Source: Nostoc carneum NIES-2107 | Lineage (GTDB): Bacteria > Cyanobacteriota > Cyanobacteriia > Cyanobacteriales > Nostocaceae | Assembly: GCA_002368155.1 (NCBI GenBank) | Contig: AP018180.1 | Coordinates: 7,372,561-7,436,560, forward strand | DNA: 64,000 nt | Direction of reading: 5' to 3' | Part shown: positions 54,105 to 64,000 of the stretch, piece by piece | Numbering within the stretch: the stretch's first letter is position 1 | How the letters are laid out: the number at the start of each line of letters is the position of its first letter | Notes under the pieces: generated by a model | The model's input: only the letters and a program-made list of their open reading frames with translations | Told to the model about the DNA's origin: nothing | Databases searched by the model: none | Position numbers and translations under genes: made by a program

Positions 54105-56099
54105 TTAAAAATTAAACTGCGTCCTTAAGTTACCCACAAAAATAGTCGGGTTGTTATCGAAGTTATTCGCATTCAATACGACAGAAAAAGAGGGAACAAG
54201 GGCGATATTGCTTGATATCGGTAAGAAATAACTGCCCTCAACTTCATACCAAGTACCACCGTTACCGCCTCCAGATACTAGGTACTGACGACCCGATAAA
54301 ATATCCATTGGGATGAGGAAAGAAAGCTGTCCCATTGCACCTGGTTTACCTAAATCTGGGAAAGCCATACCAAACTGGAATGACTGGGTATTGATTTCTC
54401 CTCTAGGGATATTGGGATTGACTGGACGAATAGCGGTGCTACCGTAAGTATAACGACCAAAAATGCCAAATTTAGGGGTAATTCGCCAATCAGCGTTAAT
54501 GCCGAAGGTATCTGCTGTGCCATTATTGAGATCACCACCAAAACCGTCATCGGCTACGCCATAAAAGGGTTCTGTGAGTCCATAACCAAGTTGTCTCACA
54601 CCATCTCGATTAAACCGATAGCCTTCAATATTTGTACGGGTGTAAAGAAATCTGATATTAGAAGTATTACTTGGTCTAAAAGTTAGTTCAGCTGTCAGAG
54701 TGTTAGTCCCGCCAAATAAACCCTGAAGCGGATTGCTAGCAGAGTTAAATGGTGGACTAGGTAAATATTCATCAGTCTCACCAAGATAAGCCAGTTTGAG
54801 CAGAAAATTCTTGTTGATATCCCACATTGCTACTGCACCAGCACCACGGTCAATAGCATTGACTAAGGTACTGTTGGCAGAGTTGAAGGTAATGTAGTTA
54901 AAGATTGGTGGCCCTTGGGTGAAAGCAAAGGAAAATTGGTTTCCTTCTAAGAAGCGGAAGAAGTTAAATCTAGGCCCAACTACTAACTGAAGATTATTGC
55001 TGACGGGAAATTGATAGTAAAGTTCTCGAATCGTCACTTCAAAAGCATTCGCTGCCCCTGGCCCAGTAGTAAAATCAGCAAATGAGTAATCTAAACCAGC
55101 AGAAGCATAGGAGTTAGCTAAGGGGCCAGGAAATCCGTTGCTAGAACCCATCGCCAGTTGTAGCACTAGGCTATCTTTACCTGTGAAAGAGGTGACAAAA
55201 TCTAACCAGACTAAGCCTGTGAGTGTAGTGTTGGGATCGTCAACTCTGATAATTTCGCGATCGCTACTTCCTCTAACTACCCGGTTTCCCGTCTCCTTCT
55301 GTACACCACCTCCAGAAAACCCGGCTGCTAAGTTCATCCAAGCAAAACCAAATAGCTTGGTAGTGGTAGAAAATTGTTGGTTTTCCAGTTTAGTGGTTCG
55401 TGCTTCTAACTGATCTACACGTCCTCTGAGAGTTGCTAGTTCAGCGGAAAATTCTTCTTGTAACTTTTGTAAGGTTCCTAGGTCTTCTTTTTTTACTAGA
55501 TCGGAGGTAGCTGTAGAAATTAACTCTTGAACTCTTTCTAAACAAGCATTCAAACCCGCCGCAAATTCATAGCGAGTCATGGCGCGATTACCCAAAAAAG
55601 TCCCACTCGGATAACCAGCAATACAGCCATAACGTTCTACTAAGCTTTGCAAAGCGGTAAAAGCCCAATCTCCTGGTGACACATCCCGTAACTGCGATAC
55701 GGAGTTGACTTGCTCCATATCATTATTAGTATTCTCTTCACCTGGGGTTAAGCTGAGGTCAGCAGCATGAGAGCTAAACTGACTCACCCCATCAACTGGG
55801 GTGAGATCAGATATTGTTAGAGGCGATCCTAAGTCCTGTTTGTTCTCAGCCGCACTAGAGTCGGTTGACGGATCTAAGTGATTTAAAGGATTTTGATCGA
55901 CTACAGTTTGCGGAGGAGTAGTCAGTGGCTGTTCTACTGTACTAGTATTCTCTGATTTAATATTATTTACTGCATCACCCTCAGCCTGAGCTAATACTTG
56001 TAGAGGGTTGGCTATCACACCCGAAGAGAGCAGCACAGCAATCCATACAGCTTTTAATGCAGCTAGTTTAGCTTGCCAATGAGTTAAATTATTCAACAT
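54105..56099 (-). CDS. OprB-family iron-uptake porin with SLH domain
   Basis: 664 residues. Signal peptide at 1-39 (AVWIAVLLSSGVIA, cleavage near VLAQA-EG). A polar linker with Asn/Ser/Thr is followed by an SLH domain at about 130-190 (VSQLRDVSPGDWAFTALQSL, YGCIAGYPSG, AMTRYEFAAGL), a coiled coil (LQKLQEEFSAELATLRGRVD) and a beta-barrel to the C-terminal aromatic LRTQFNF. This is the standard cyanobacterial outer-membrane porin layout; the SLH domain binds pyruvylated peptidoglycan-linked polysaccharide. Several such porins have been linked to inorganic iron uptake. Confidence 0.93.
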   Translation of the reverse strand: MLNNLTHWQAKLAALKAVWIAVLLSSGVIANPLQVLAQAEGDAVNNIKSENTSTVEQPLTTPPQTVVDQNPLNHLDPSTDSSAAENKQDLGSPLTISDLTPVDGVSQFSSHAADLSLTPGEENTNNDMEQVNSVSQLRDVSPGDWAFTALQSLVERYGCIAGYPSGTFLGNRAMTRYEFAAGLNACLERVQELISTATSDLVKKEDLGTLQKLQEEFSAELATLRGRVDQLEARTTKLENQQFSTTTKLFGFAWMNLAAGFSGGGVQKETGNRVVRGSSDREIIRVDDPNTTLTGLVWLDFVTSFTGKDSLVLQLAMGSSNGFPGPLANSYASAGLDYSFADFTTGPGAANAFEVTIRELYYQFPVSNNLQLVVGPRFNFFRFLEGNQFSFAFTQGPPIFNYITFNSANSTLVNAIDRGAGAVAMWDINKNFLLKLAYLGETDEYLPSPPFNSASNPLQGLFGGTNTLTAELTFRPSNTSNIRFLYTRTNIEGYRFNRDGVRQLGYGLTEPFYGVADDGFGGDLNNGTADTFGINADWRITPKFGIFGRYTYGSTAIRPVNPNIPRGEINTQSFQFGMAFPDLGKPGAMGQLSFLIPMDILSGRQYLVSGGGNGGTWYEVEGSYFLPISSNIALVPSFSVVLNANNFDNNPTIFVGNLRTQFNF

Positions 56100-57917
56100 G
56101 GAATTCTCACACCTGTTTTTAAATCTTTGCCACAGAATTCACAAGCACCCACTCATGAGTCTTTAATAGGATATCTGAGAAGCATTATTTACTAGTCTTT
56201 TGGGCGGCTATTACAGTCGCTATCACTTAGTTCACTTAGTATTTAATTGTCTCCTCTTAAAGCCTTCCAGACATCCTTATAAGTTGCAAGATATACCTTT
56301 GTCAAATCATACAGTAGTCTAGGATGTCTGAATAGTAAAGAAAAATAACTCGTCGTTAACTGACTATCTAGTCTATCGCTTGCTAGTAACGGTTTTTGAT
56401 AGTGATGGCGAATAATTTTTTCTCCCTCTTTGCGATCGCGTCTTTGGGAGATAGAGCCATCAAAAACCCCCTGTTGAATGCAAAAATAACTTCATTTCCC
56501 TTCTTGCTAGAGTTGAATAATTCTTTATAGTCAATGATCACAACAGATAAAGGTCAATTAGCTACAAAAACTCATCATCTAACTCTTATAGAACCAGTAT
56601 CTTGCCCCTAATGGGTATACCCCATTCAAATGAAATTCGCTAACTCTCAGAGGCTGCGATCGCAAATACATAACTGCATAGAAAAATATCTATTTAGTAA
56701 TATTATTTACTGTAACATCAGCGTAAGCACTTATATAAATTTTTAATAAAGTTGGCATTGATAGCCGCATGAGCGCGAATCTTCAAACTCTGCATATTTT
56801 CTAGGTTTGATTCGATGTCAATGCAACTTCTTTAAATTTGCTTTATATTTATCTCCGTGATGTTACTGATACTTTATGAATTTTAATACTTTATAAAATG
56901 CAACTTTTTTGGGGTTGGCATCTTGCCGCCCTGGTGATGTAATTAGATATAGAAGCTACCAAACCAGTCGGTTTTCATGCTTAAATTTACATAAATTAAG
57001 CAGTACATCTCAGTTAGATTATACCTGTATCAGTAATTACTAGCTCATCAATAATTATCATGGCACCACTTAGGTAAATCATTCCTCAATATCGTCAACA
57101 AACCGATTGCCAGCAAGCTATTCGAGAAAAATCTCAGACACCTTGTCATAGAGATCAAAGTCTATAGCGTTCATAGGTATCATAAATGTTATAATTCTGG
57201 CTGTATTGACAGCATCTATCCGACAAGGTCACTCAATTACATTATTAACACTATTGAAGATATCAAATATCAAGCTAAAAGCACATCGATTACCTAAGCA
57301 TCAGCGATAAAACCAGCTGATGCTTGAGATGGTAAAAGCCTAGTTAAAGGTATTGAGTATTTGCGCTTGTTCGGAACATCATCAAAGGAAAATGTGAATA
57401 CTCTGCAATGTGTGTCTGACTGATCTGTGCAATTAAATGCACTATCCCCAAGCAAAAGCACAATTCCACACTAAACCCATGACTGGTAAATTTGGTTATT
57501 TAGTACATAGTATGCTATTTGCAGCTTGACAACATATAGACAGCGTCTAAACAAATTCAAACTAATAGAGAAGATGCTATTTATATTTTTGATTTTTCCT
57601 GGTGTTTAGCAATTTTAGGTTTTAGATCCCCAGCTAAAACCCATTATAAAATTAAAAATTTTCAGCAATCTTTTTGTAAGTTTGAGATTGGTGTTTAAAT
57701 ACTAAGTTGTTCAGAGCCAAAATTTTAGCAAAATACTTTTAGTAGGTAATGTACTCAAAATCCATCTATCTATTTACCAGCGTGGTAGTTTGCAACGTTA
57801 CCATGCAAATTTCCATCAAAACAGGTTATTCTATGAAGATTTTTCGGGAAAAATCCTTGAGAAACAGCAAATTTTTAGCATTGTAAACTCTCTGAAATAT
57901 TCAACAAAGAGGATGAT
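56100..57917. other. Gene-free region, 1.8 kb
   Basis: AT-rich DNA between the porin and the RTX protein genes. I find no coding frame with family resemblance. Small features: an inverted repeat AAGCATCAGC/GCTGATGCTT at 57298-57307 and 57318-57327, and the palindromic GGGTATACCC at 56614-56623. Promoters for both divergent genes must lie here. Confidence 0.4.
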
Positions 57918-60701
57918 ATGGCTTACACTACCCAAGAACAAAACAATATCAATGTAGTTAAAGGCTTTTTCGCGTCTTTTCGCCAGAAAAATGCTACAGC
58001 ACTCAATCAATACATTGATAGCAATGTCACATCCGATGGCAGATTTATCATCGTCCGTGGTGGTCAAGAACTATACGATGGCTTAGACGCAAACGGTAAT
58101 AAGGTATTTCAACTAGCTATTCCTGGTGGAGAAACACCACAGAAAAATCTCAATGATACCAATGCTTATGCTGACGATCGATTCTCTCACGAGCGCAATG
58201 CTCTAGTTCCAGAGACTAAAGAATACATCGGCCCCGCGGGTGTTAAGGATTTTATCACTGCTTTAGAAGCTGACTTTGACTTTAATAGCAAGTTCTTCCA
58301 ATTCAATGACCTAAAATACATAGCCGAAGGTAATAAAGTCGCAGTTTACGGCTACCTGCGGTACGTTCACTCGCGTACAGGTAACTTTGTTAGTACTCCT
58401 TTTGCCATCAACATTACGATGAGTAATGATGGCAAAATACAGCTATATCATTATTACGACAACTCTTTTGCTTACGCAGCCGGCTCCCGTGAAGGTGGTA
58501 CTTGGCAAGGACAGTATGGTGTCAACCTATGGGAGCAAAATGCTAACAGTCCTCTAGGCGCAATCCATCCCGTCAATATTCGCTGGGGTACTAGAGCCAG
58601 CGAAGCTTTAAATGGTGACAGTAATCCCAACCAACTCAGGGATGTCATCTATGGTTACCAAGGTAATGACACTATAACTGGTGGTAGCGGTGATGACTAC
58701 CTCAACGGTGGTAGTGGTAACGATTCTCTAACTGGTGGTGATGGTAATGATATTCTCTGGGGTGGTATTGGTTTTGATACTGCTACTGGGGGAGCTGGCA
58801 ATGATTTCTTCGTGCTGTACTCCGATGCCAAAGTTGCTAAACCCACAGACGAAGGATTCTTGACAGTTACAGACTTTGTCGATGGTGTAGATAAGTTAGT
58901 GGGAGCACCAGCGCTTTTAGATTCGACAGATGGAATAAATGTTACTGAATTAGCGCCTAAAATCACCTTTAGTATGCTCAAAATTGAGCAGCAGGGTGCT
59001 GATACAGCGATTAGTCTTGCTAGCACAAGTGAAAAGCTAGCACTTCTGAAAAATGTTGATGCTACCAAGATTACTGCAGATGACTTTATTGAAGCTGGCC
59101 CTCAGACTAAATCTACTGTTTTACAGGAATTTCCGGCTTTTAGAGGTTACCCAACAGACAATTCTGAAGCAGCAAACTTTACTGCACAAGCAGAAGCAGC
59201 TTATCGCCAAACAGTTCTCGGCTTCTTTAACGCTTTTGGCAACGGCACCATCATAGACTACATTGCTAATAATTTCGCCAGTGATGTTAAATACATCATC
59301 ATTGAAAGCCAAAACTCGTATTTTGAAGAATACAATTCAGATATAGACGGTTACTCTGTATCCTTCTCTCACGAGCGTTATGGCATTACTCCTCCCACTC
59401 AAGAATGGGAAGGGATTGCAGGTGCTCAAGCATTTATCAATAGTCTTGGCGAAGCTAACGACTTAACAGATTCAGTCACTAAGTTTTTGATTGATGATGT
59501 TTTCCAAAATGGGCCAGATGTAGCCTTATTTGGACGGTTTGAATATCGCGATAAAAATACCAAAAACGTTCATGATGTGCCCTTTGCCTACGACTTTCAC
59601 GTCAACCCCACCAGTGGCAAAGTAGATTTTATCCATTTCTATGAAGATGCCTATTCTTATAGTATCGCTGCTCGTAAAAGCGGGACTTGGACTGCTAATT
59701 TGAGTGCAGATCAAACCGTTGATTTTACCTTTGGCACCACAGGCGGAGATGAAATTACTGGTGGCGATCGCAACGACCAAATATATGGCTATCAGGGTGA
59801 CGATACAATCAATGGTGGAAAAGGAAATGATACCTTGATCGGTGGTGGAGGAAAAGATTCTTTTCTTTTAGCTGCGGGTGAAGGAACTGACACAATTAAT
59901 GACTTTGAAAAAGGTACTGACAAAATTAAACTGCTCAAAGGCCTGAATTTTAGTCAGTTAACCATTACTCCCACTAGCGGAAATGTAGAAATCAAAGTAA
60001 CTACAACTAACGAAGTCTTAGCTGTAGTTAAGGGATCAGTTCAGTTTGATGCATCTGACTTTATCGCCAGCCTCAATATTGGCACACCAAATGCAGATAA
60101 TCTCACTGCCGGATCGAATAATTTTGATGGTAACGCCAACGTCGTATTCACTGGCGCAGGTGATGACTATGTCGATCTCAGCACTTCCAAAACTGGGCGT
60201 AATCGCCTCTTTGGTGGTAGTGGCGGCGATGAGATATATGTAGGCAAGAACGATCGCGTGTTTGGTGGTTCAGGTAATGACACCTTCGATGCTACTGATG
60301 GTCAAGGTGGTAACCGCATCTCTGGTGGCGTTGGCGATGATACATTCTTCCTGCGTGCAGGCGATCGCGCTCTGGGTGGTGAAGGTAATGACATATTTAT
60401 TCAGATCGGCGATCAAGACAAGACTCTGATATACGGTAATAACATCCTTACCGGTGGTGCTGGTATCGATGAGTTCTGGCTGGTGAATACAGAAATCCCA
60501 ACTGCTGCGAACACCATCACTGATTTTGTACTAGGTACAGATATTGTGAAAATTGGTGGCTATCTAAAAACTGACCTTACCTTTAGTCAAGATGCTCAAA
60601 GCAACGCCATTCTAGCTGTGAAAGGTACTAATGTTGCCACATTCTTGGGGATTACCCAAGCTCAACTACAAACCGAAAGCGCTAAATTTGTGTTTGCCTA
60701 A
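57918..60701 (+). CDS. SnoaL-like / RTX calcium-binding repeat chimera (first of two)
   Basis: 927 residues, GAGGA 9 bases before ATG. Order: SnoaL-like domain 1 (about 7-200; NVVKGFFASFRQKNATAL, SHERNALVPETKEYIGP, SREGGTWQGQYG), RTX nonapeptides (about 240-300; GGSGNDSLTGGDGNDIL), linker ending in TDFVDGVDKL, SnoaL-like domain 2 (about 430-590; VLGFFNAFGNG, SHERYGITPPTQEW, ARKSGTWTANL), more RTX repeats (about 610-660) and a C-terminal RTX region to 870 with TDFVLGTDIVKIGG. No N-terminal signal; RTX proteins usually leave by type I secretion using a C-terminal signal. Acidic and Ca2+-dependent, so probably extracellular. Ends with a strong terminator. Confidence 0.88.
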   Translation: MAYTTQEQNNINVVKGFFASFRQKNATALNQYIDSNVTSDGRFIIVRGGQELYDGLDANGNKVFQLAIPGGETPQKNLNDTNAYADDRFSHERNALVPETKEYIGPAGVKDFITALEADFDFNSKFFQFNDLKYIAEGNKVAVYGYLRYVHSRTGNFVSTPFAINITMSNDGKIQLYHYYDNSFAYAAGSREGGTWQGQYGVNLWEQNANSPLGAIHPVNIRWGTRASEALNGDSNPNQLRDVIYGYQGNDTITGGSGDDYLNGGSGNDSLTGGDGNDILWGGIGFDTATGGAGNDFFVLYSDAKVAKPTDEGFLTVTDFVDGVDKLVGAPALLDSTDGINVTELAPKITFSMLKIEQQGADTAISLASTSEKLALLKNVDATKITADDFIEAGPQTKSTVLQEFPAFRGYPTDNSEAANFTAQAEAAYRQTVLGFFNAFGNGTIIDYIANNFASDVKYIIIESQNSYFEEYNSDIDGYSVSFSHERYGITPPTQEWEGIAGAQAFINSLGEANDLTDSVTKFLIDDVFQNGPDVALFGRFEYRDKNTKNVHDVPFAYDFHVNPTSGKVDFIHFYEDAYSYSIAARKSGTWTANLSADQTVDFTFGTTGGDEITGGDRNDQIYGYQGDDTINGGKGNDTLIGGGGKDSFLLAAGEGTDTINDFEKGTDKIKLLKGLNFSQLTITPTSGNVEIKVTTTNEVLAVVKGSVQFDASDFIASLNIGTPNADNLTAGSNNFDGNANVVFTGAGDDYVDLSTSKTGRNRLFGGSGGDEIYVGKNDRVFGGSGNDTFDATDGQGGNRISGGVGDDTFFLRAGDRALGGEGNDIFIQIGDQDKTLIYGNNILTGGAGIDEFWLVNTEIPTAANTITDFVLGTDIVKIGGYLKTDLTFSQDAQSNAILAVKGTNVATFLGITQAQLQTESAKFVFA

Positions 60702-60760
60702 TCTCAAATTTGTGAGTTTGCTATTATTACAAATTCAATTGTGAATTTGATTAAACTTTT

Positions 60761-60789
60761 AAGCCCGCTTAGCCGGGCTTTTGTTTTTT
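60761..60789 (+). terminator. Rho-independent terminator of the first SnoaL-RTX gene
   Basis: AAGCCCG (60761-60767) pairs with CGGGCTT (60774-60780) around a 6-base loop, followed by TTGTTTTTT. Confidence 0.88.
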
Positions 60790-60897
60790 ATACGCGTATT
60801 AACAGTTTATTAGGAGTATAACTCAAGAGTTATTTAATTAAATAATTTATAGATAATTAACTATTTAACCATTTAACTATTTAAAAAATATCAATAC

Positions 60898-61025
60898 TAA
60901 GTAGTTGAACAAAAATATTTACAGTCGTTGCGAGCAGAGCGAAGCAATCGCAAGGGCTAGGATTGCTTCATTCCGCTTCGCTTCATTCGCAATGACATTG
61001 TGAATTAATTCTGTCCAACTACTTA
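60898..61025. mobile_element. MITE-like element, 128 bp, TAAGTAGTTG ends
   Basis: TAAGTAGTTG at 60898-60907 and CAACTACTTA at 61016-61025 are perfect 10-bp inverted repeats; similarity of the two arms extends inward imperfectly to GTCGTTGCGAG / CGCAATGAC, and the centre folds on GAAGCAATC/GATTGCTTC. I recall near-identical sequences as abundant interspersed repeats in Nostoc genomes. No coding frame. Confidence 0.75.
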
Positions 61026-61616
61026 AAACTCTCTATATGTCCTCTACAAGTTCAATGTCAGGACTGAAGTTAGAACAGCCGCAAAACAGCATGAATTTTT
61101 TTATTACTCATTGCATAAATCTGCTTTTATGTGTTGATAATTTAAATAATGGTGAGTTATGCCAATTCAGAATTTCCAATTAATCAACCTCAAAAACATC
61201 TAATTTTTGGGGTTTGAATGTGTTGTCTACTTGGCGGGAATTGGCGTTAAAAATTTTTATTTTGTATTCTTACTGCTGCTTTTTAGCACAAATTGCGAGG
61301 TTCAGATGCACAAAATAACACAGTAAAATTCCACGGTCAAGAAGTTGCCAGTAAAAGAATCCTTAAAAATAAGGGTTTAGGCTCTCGATAAATTTATTCT
61401 GGTAGATTTCAGAAATACAGCACATTCGGTCTGTAGTCTATATAACCCCAATACCATCTCAAATGTATTCCAGATATTTCCTCTTTAGTGATGCAACAGA
61501 ACTGGGAAACTTTGGGATAAAGCTTTGATGGGTTTTTTCGCTTTAGAAATCTCTGTAATTCATGGTGTTTACCAGGAAAGCACACACAACAAACTAGACG
61601 GAGTTTATCTATTCAT

Positions 61617-64000
61617 ATGACTGGATACAGCTTGGAAGAACAAAAGCATATACAGCTATTAGAAAATTTCTTTAAAGCGCAGAAAGACGGCACTATATCA
61701 GAAAAAGCGGCTAATTTCTTTGCTAACAATGGGCGATTTATCTTTATCCGTGGAGGTGAAGAAAGGTTAGGTAGAGGAGATGAAACAGGCCCAGAAAGTC
61801 TTATCTCTAAGACACCTACAAAATATTCAGATTCCAAAGGTGGTTTACCACTGAAAGGACTCAACTTTCTCACGTCTGACCCATCCAAAGGGATATTTAA
61901 CCTTTACGATGTCAAAGTCGTTCCTCGAATTGGTGGTTATACAACAGAAACTACTCAGCAAGACACCAATGCTTACACAGATGCATCTGTAGCTCATGAA
62001 ACTCGTGACTTGATTCCATTTAGTGACAACTTTGTTGGGCCGGATGGAGTAGTTGATTTTTACAAAGACTTTTTCAATAACTTTGAAATAGTTTCCTTCA
62101 TCACCAACACAGATGAGTACACTGCTGCTAAGGGTAAAACTTCGCCATATCCCTATGGAATAATTGCCAATGATGATAATTTGGCAGTATATGGGGAATT
62201 TGAATTCCGCAATAAGTTTACCGGAAATACTGCTAGGTCGCCTTTCCGTATTGATATTGAGTTTGAAGATGGTCTAGAAGGCAAAATTAAGACCTATCAC
62301 TTCTGGACAGATCCTCATACCTTAGCCGCATCTATGCGTGAAGGTGGAACTTTTAGAGAACAATATGGTTTGCAGGTCACACCAATAATTAAAACCGGGC
62401 CAAACCCAGAAGATTTTCGTTTTCCGACGGTTCCAGAGTTAGACCCGAAGGACTATGTACAGCATCCCTTATTTGGTCGTCAATACGATCCCAAGGGCTA
62501 TCTGATTGATGAAAATGGCAATCCTGTTAACAATAACCCCTTTCAACAAGGCAAAGTAGATGAACGACTATTTTTGCCACTTTATATTCAATGGGGTACT
62601 GGTAAGGATGACCTCCTCACAGGCTTTGCAGATAAGACAAAGTACTACGACCCCAACTATCCCAACGACCAACTATATGGTTTACAAGGTAACGACACCT
62701 TAATTGGTCTGGAGGGTGATGATGAGTTTTATGGGGGTAGTGGAAATGATGTTATAGATGGAGGTTCAGGTAATGATTTGATCAATGGTAATACAGGAAT
62801 CAATACCCTTACAGGCGGTTCTGGAAGAGATACATTCATTCTCGATGACCTATTTGATCTGACATCGGAACCTACAACTTCTACAATTACCGACTTTTCT
62901 ATTGCTGATGGTGACAAAATTGGTTTAGGGGGAACATTAACCTACAGTAAATTAACGATTTCTGATGGTGCTAATGGTGCAGAAATTAAACTGACTGGTT
63001 CAAATTTACCCACTTTAGCTATTGTTAAAAATGTGACTGCTGCTCAGTTGACAGCAGATAAGTTCCAAGATGTTAGACCAGATTTTCAAATTGGTGTGAC
63101 TACACCAGATAATGTGATTGGAGATGCAAATGAAAATAAATCCTTAGTACTTGGTTTCTTCCAATCTTTTTTTACTGGTGACATCTTCAAGTACATTAAA
63201 GAGAATTTCACTCAAAACTCTCGTTACATAGTTATTCAGGGAGAAAATAACACCTATACATCAGACGATGCATTTTCTGCTGAACGCTATCGCATCACAC
63301 CTACTACAAAAGAATGGACTGGTATTGATGGCGCTCAAGGTTTTATTTTCAATCTCTTCCAAGTTGTTGATGTACTAGGAACACGCTGGCCAGATCAAGC
63401 ACCAGCTACTAACTTTTATATTGAAAAAATTGTTCCTGATTCAGCAGACCCCGATAATGTCGCCATCTTTGGACGTTTCTTGTACAGGAATAATAGTACA
63501 GGGATTCTCACAGATGGGCCGTTTGCTTACAACTTCCACATTAAACATGAAGTAGATCAAGCTACAGGTCAACAAGTCGCCAAGATTGATACAGTTAGCT
63601 TCTTCGAGCAGTATAACGCCTTCGGTTATTCATCTCGTCAAGGTGGGACTTGGACAAGAAATTATAATGGCAAACTAACCAATATTTATTGGGGTACAAC
63701 CAACGGAGACACTATCGATGGTAGTGACATTGAAGATATCATCTCTGGATATCAAAGCAATGACACAATCAATGGTAAAGCTGGAGATGACACCATCTAT
63801 GGTGGTGAAGGTGATGATACGATCGCAGGCGGTTTAGGTAACGATAATATCTGGGGTAATCCTGGTAAAGATACTTTTGTATTTGCTGGAAATGATGGCA
63901 CTGACATCATTAATGACTTTGAAAAAGGTCAAGACAAAATCAAACTTTTAGATGATTTGTCTTTCGATCAGTTAACCATTACTCCCACTAGCGGAAATGT
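61617..64000 (+). CDS. SnoaL-like / RTX calcium-binding repeat chimera (second of two; 3' end beyond window)
   Basis: ATG at 61617, open to the right edge (794 codons). Same plan as the first gene: SnoaL-like domain 1 (about 5-250, with an extra insert and SVAHETRDLIPFSDNFVGPD, MREGGTFREQYG), RTX repeats (about 355-400; YGLQGNDTLIGLEGDDEF), TITDFSIADGDKIGLGG, SnoaL-like domain 2 (about 508-690; SLVLGFFQSFFTGDI, SAERYRITPTTKEWTGIDG, SRQGGTWTRNYN) and RTX repeats (about 700-750). The last 33 bases are identical to 59954-59986 of the first gene, showing recent duplication or gene conversion. Probably secreted, function unknown. Confidence 0.86.
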   Translation, partial: MTGYSLEEQKHIQLLENFFKAQKDGTISEKAANFFANNGRFIFIRGGEERLGRGDETGPESLISKTPTKYSDSKGGLPLKGLNFLTSDPSKGIFNLYDVKVVPRIGGYTTETTQQDTNAYTDASVAHETRDLIPFSDNFVGPDGVVDFYKDFFNNFEIVSFITNTDEYTAAKGKTSPYPYGIIANDDNLAVYGEFEFRNKFTGNTARSPFRIDIEFEDGLEGKIKTYHFWTDPHTLAASMREGGTFREQYGLQVTPIIKTGPNPEDFRFPTVPELDPKDYVQHPLFGRQYDPKGYLIDENGNPVNNNPFQQGKVDERLFLPLYIQWGTGKDDLLTGFADKTKYYDPNYPNDQLYGLQGNDTLIGLEGDDEFYGGSGNDVIDGGSGNDLINGNTGINTLTGGSGRDTFILDDLFDLTSEPTTSTITDFSIADGDKIGLGGTLTYSKLTISDGANGAEIKLTGSNLPTLAIVKNVTAAQLTADKFQDVRPDFQIGVTTPDNVIGDANENKSLVLGFFQSFFTGDIFKYIKENFTQNSRYIVIQGENNTYTSDDAFSAERYRITPTTKEWTGIDGAQGFIFNLFQVVDVLGTRWPDQAPATNFYIEKIVPDSADPDNVAIFGRFLYRNNSTGILTDGPFAYNFHIKHEVDQATGQQVAKIDTVSFFEQYNAFGYSSRQGGTWTRNYNGKLTNIYWGTTNGDTIDGSDIEDIISGYQSNDTINGKAGDDTIYGGEGDDTIAGGLGNDNIWGNPGKDTFVFAGNDGTDIINDFEKGQDKIKLLDDLSFDQLTITPTSGN

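Larger units (their letters stand above)
60702..61616. other. Intergenic region, 915 bp, between the two SnoaL-RTX genes
   Basis: Starts with the terminator at 60761-60789, contains a MITE-like element at 60898-61025 and about 590 bp of AT-rich leader for the second gene. No small gene recognised. Confidence 0.45.

Overview
The window is chromosomal DNA from a filamentous, very probably heterocyst-forming cyanobacterium (Nostoc/Calothrix/Tolypothrix type). The octamer GCGATCGC is dense throughout. There is a 36-residue photosystem I gene (psaM), a thylakoid glucolipid synthase, an uptake hydrogenase (hupSL) with an NtcA-type site upstream, an OprB-type iron-uptake porin with an SLH domain, and many blocks of heptameric repeats (GGGGACT / TTACCCA / TTACTCA) typical of heterocystous genomes. 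Species cannot be fixed from the sequence alone.

Layout. 1-11.7 kb is core genome: MgdA-type glucosyltransferase (cut by the left edge), an EbsA-like protein, a phosphotransacetylase-family protein, a DprA/LOG-like protein, YajQ, a TPR protein, an slr1601-type membrane protein, psaM, an FGGY sugar kinase and thrS. 11.7-24.2 kb is an accessory island: a 191-bp MITE, an Rpn/DUF4351 nuclease gene flanked by copies of its neighbour's tail, an SGNH hydrolase, an ImmA-type peptidase with a truncated regulator, and the remains of a pPIWI_RE (prokaryotic PIWI) three-gene conflict system. That system is broken twice: a deletion removed the 5' ends of two divergent genes, and a 1388-bp IS with a 4-bp target duplication splits the PIWI gene. 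An IS630 element closes the island. 24.2-28.8 kb is the uptake hydrogenase locus: three small genes of the hup/hyp neighbourhood on the minus strand, divergent from hupS-hupL. 29-33.6 kb carries glutamate dehydrogenase, a carotenoid oxygenase and a folate/biopterin-type transporter, all on the minus strand.

35.6-49.1 kb is a 13-gene one-direction cluster I cannot match to a described pathway: a DJ-1/PfpI protein, a benzoylformate-decarboxylase-like ThDP enzyme, three small SnoaL/NTF2 proteins, two SDRs (one lacking the YxxxK pair), two medium-chain reductases, an F420-reductase-like protein, and a molybdenum-hydroxylase set (small subunit, XdhC chaperone, large subunit). The small subunit has lost six of the eight iron-sulfur cysteines, the large subunit has Asp where the family has its catalytic Glu, and no FAD subunit is present. 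The complex therefore looks repurposed. This cluster is the best candidate for an undescribed system. It is followed by a receiver/thioredoxin-reductase-like fusion and two paralogous cNMP-binding histidine kinases (49.3-54.0 kb), probably its signalling module or an independent redox-sensing one.

54.1-64 kb holds the porin (minus strand) and two tandem large proteins in which SnoaL-like domains alternate with RTX calcium-binding repeats; the second runs off the right edge. Several MITE-like elements with clear terminal inverted repeats, two with target duplications, lie in the intergenic spaces.
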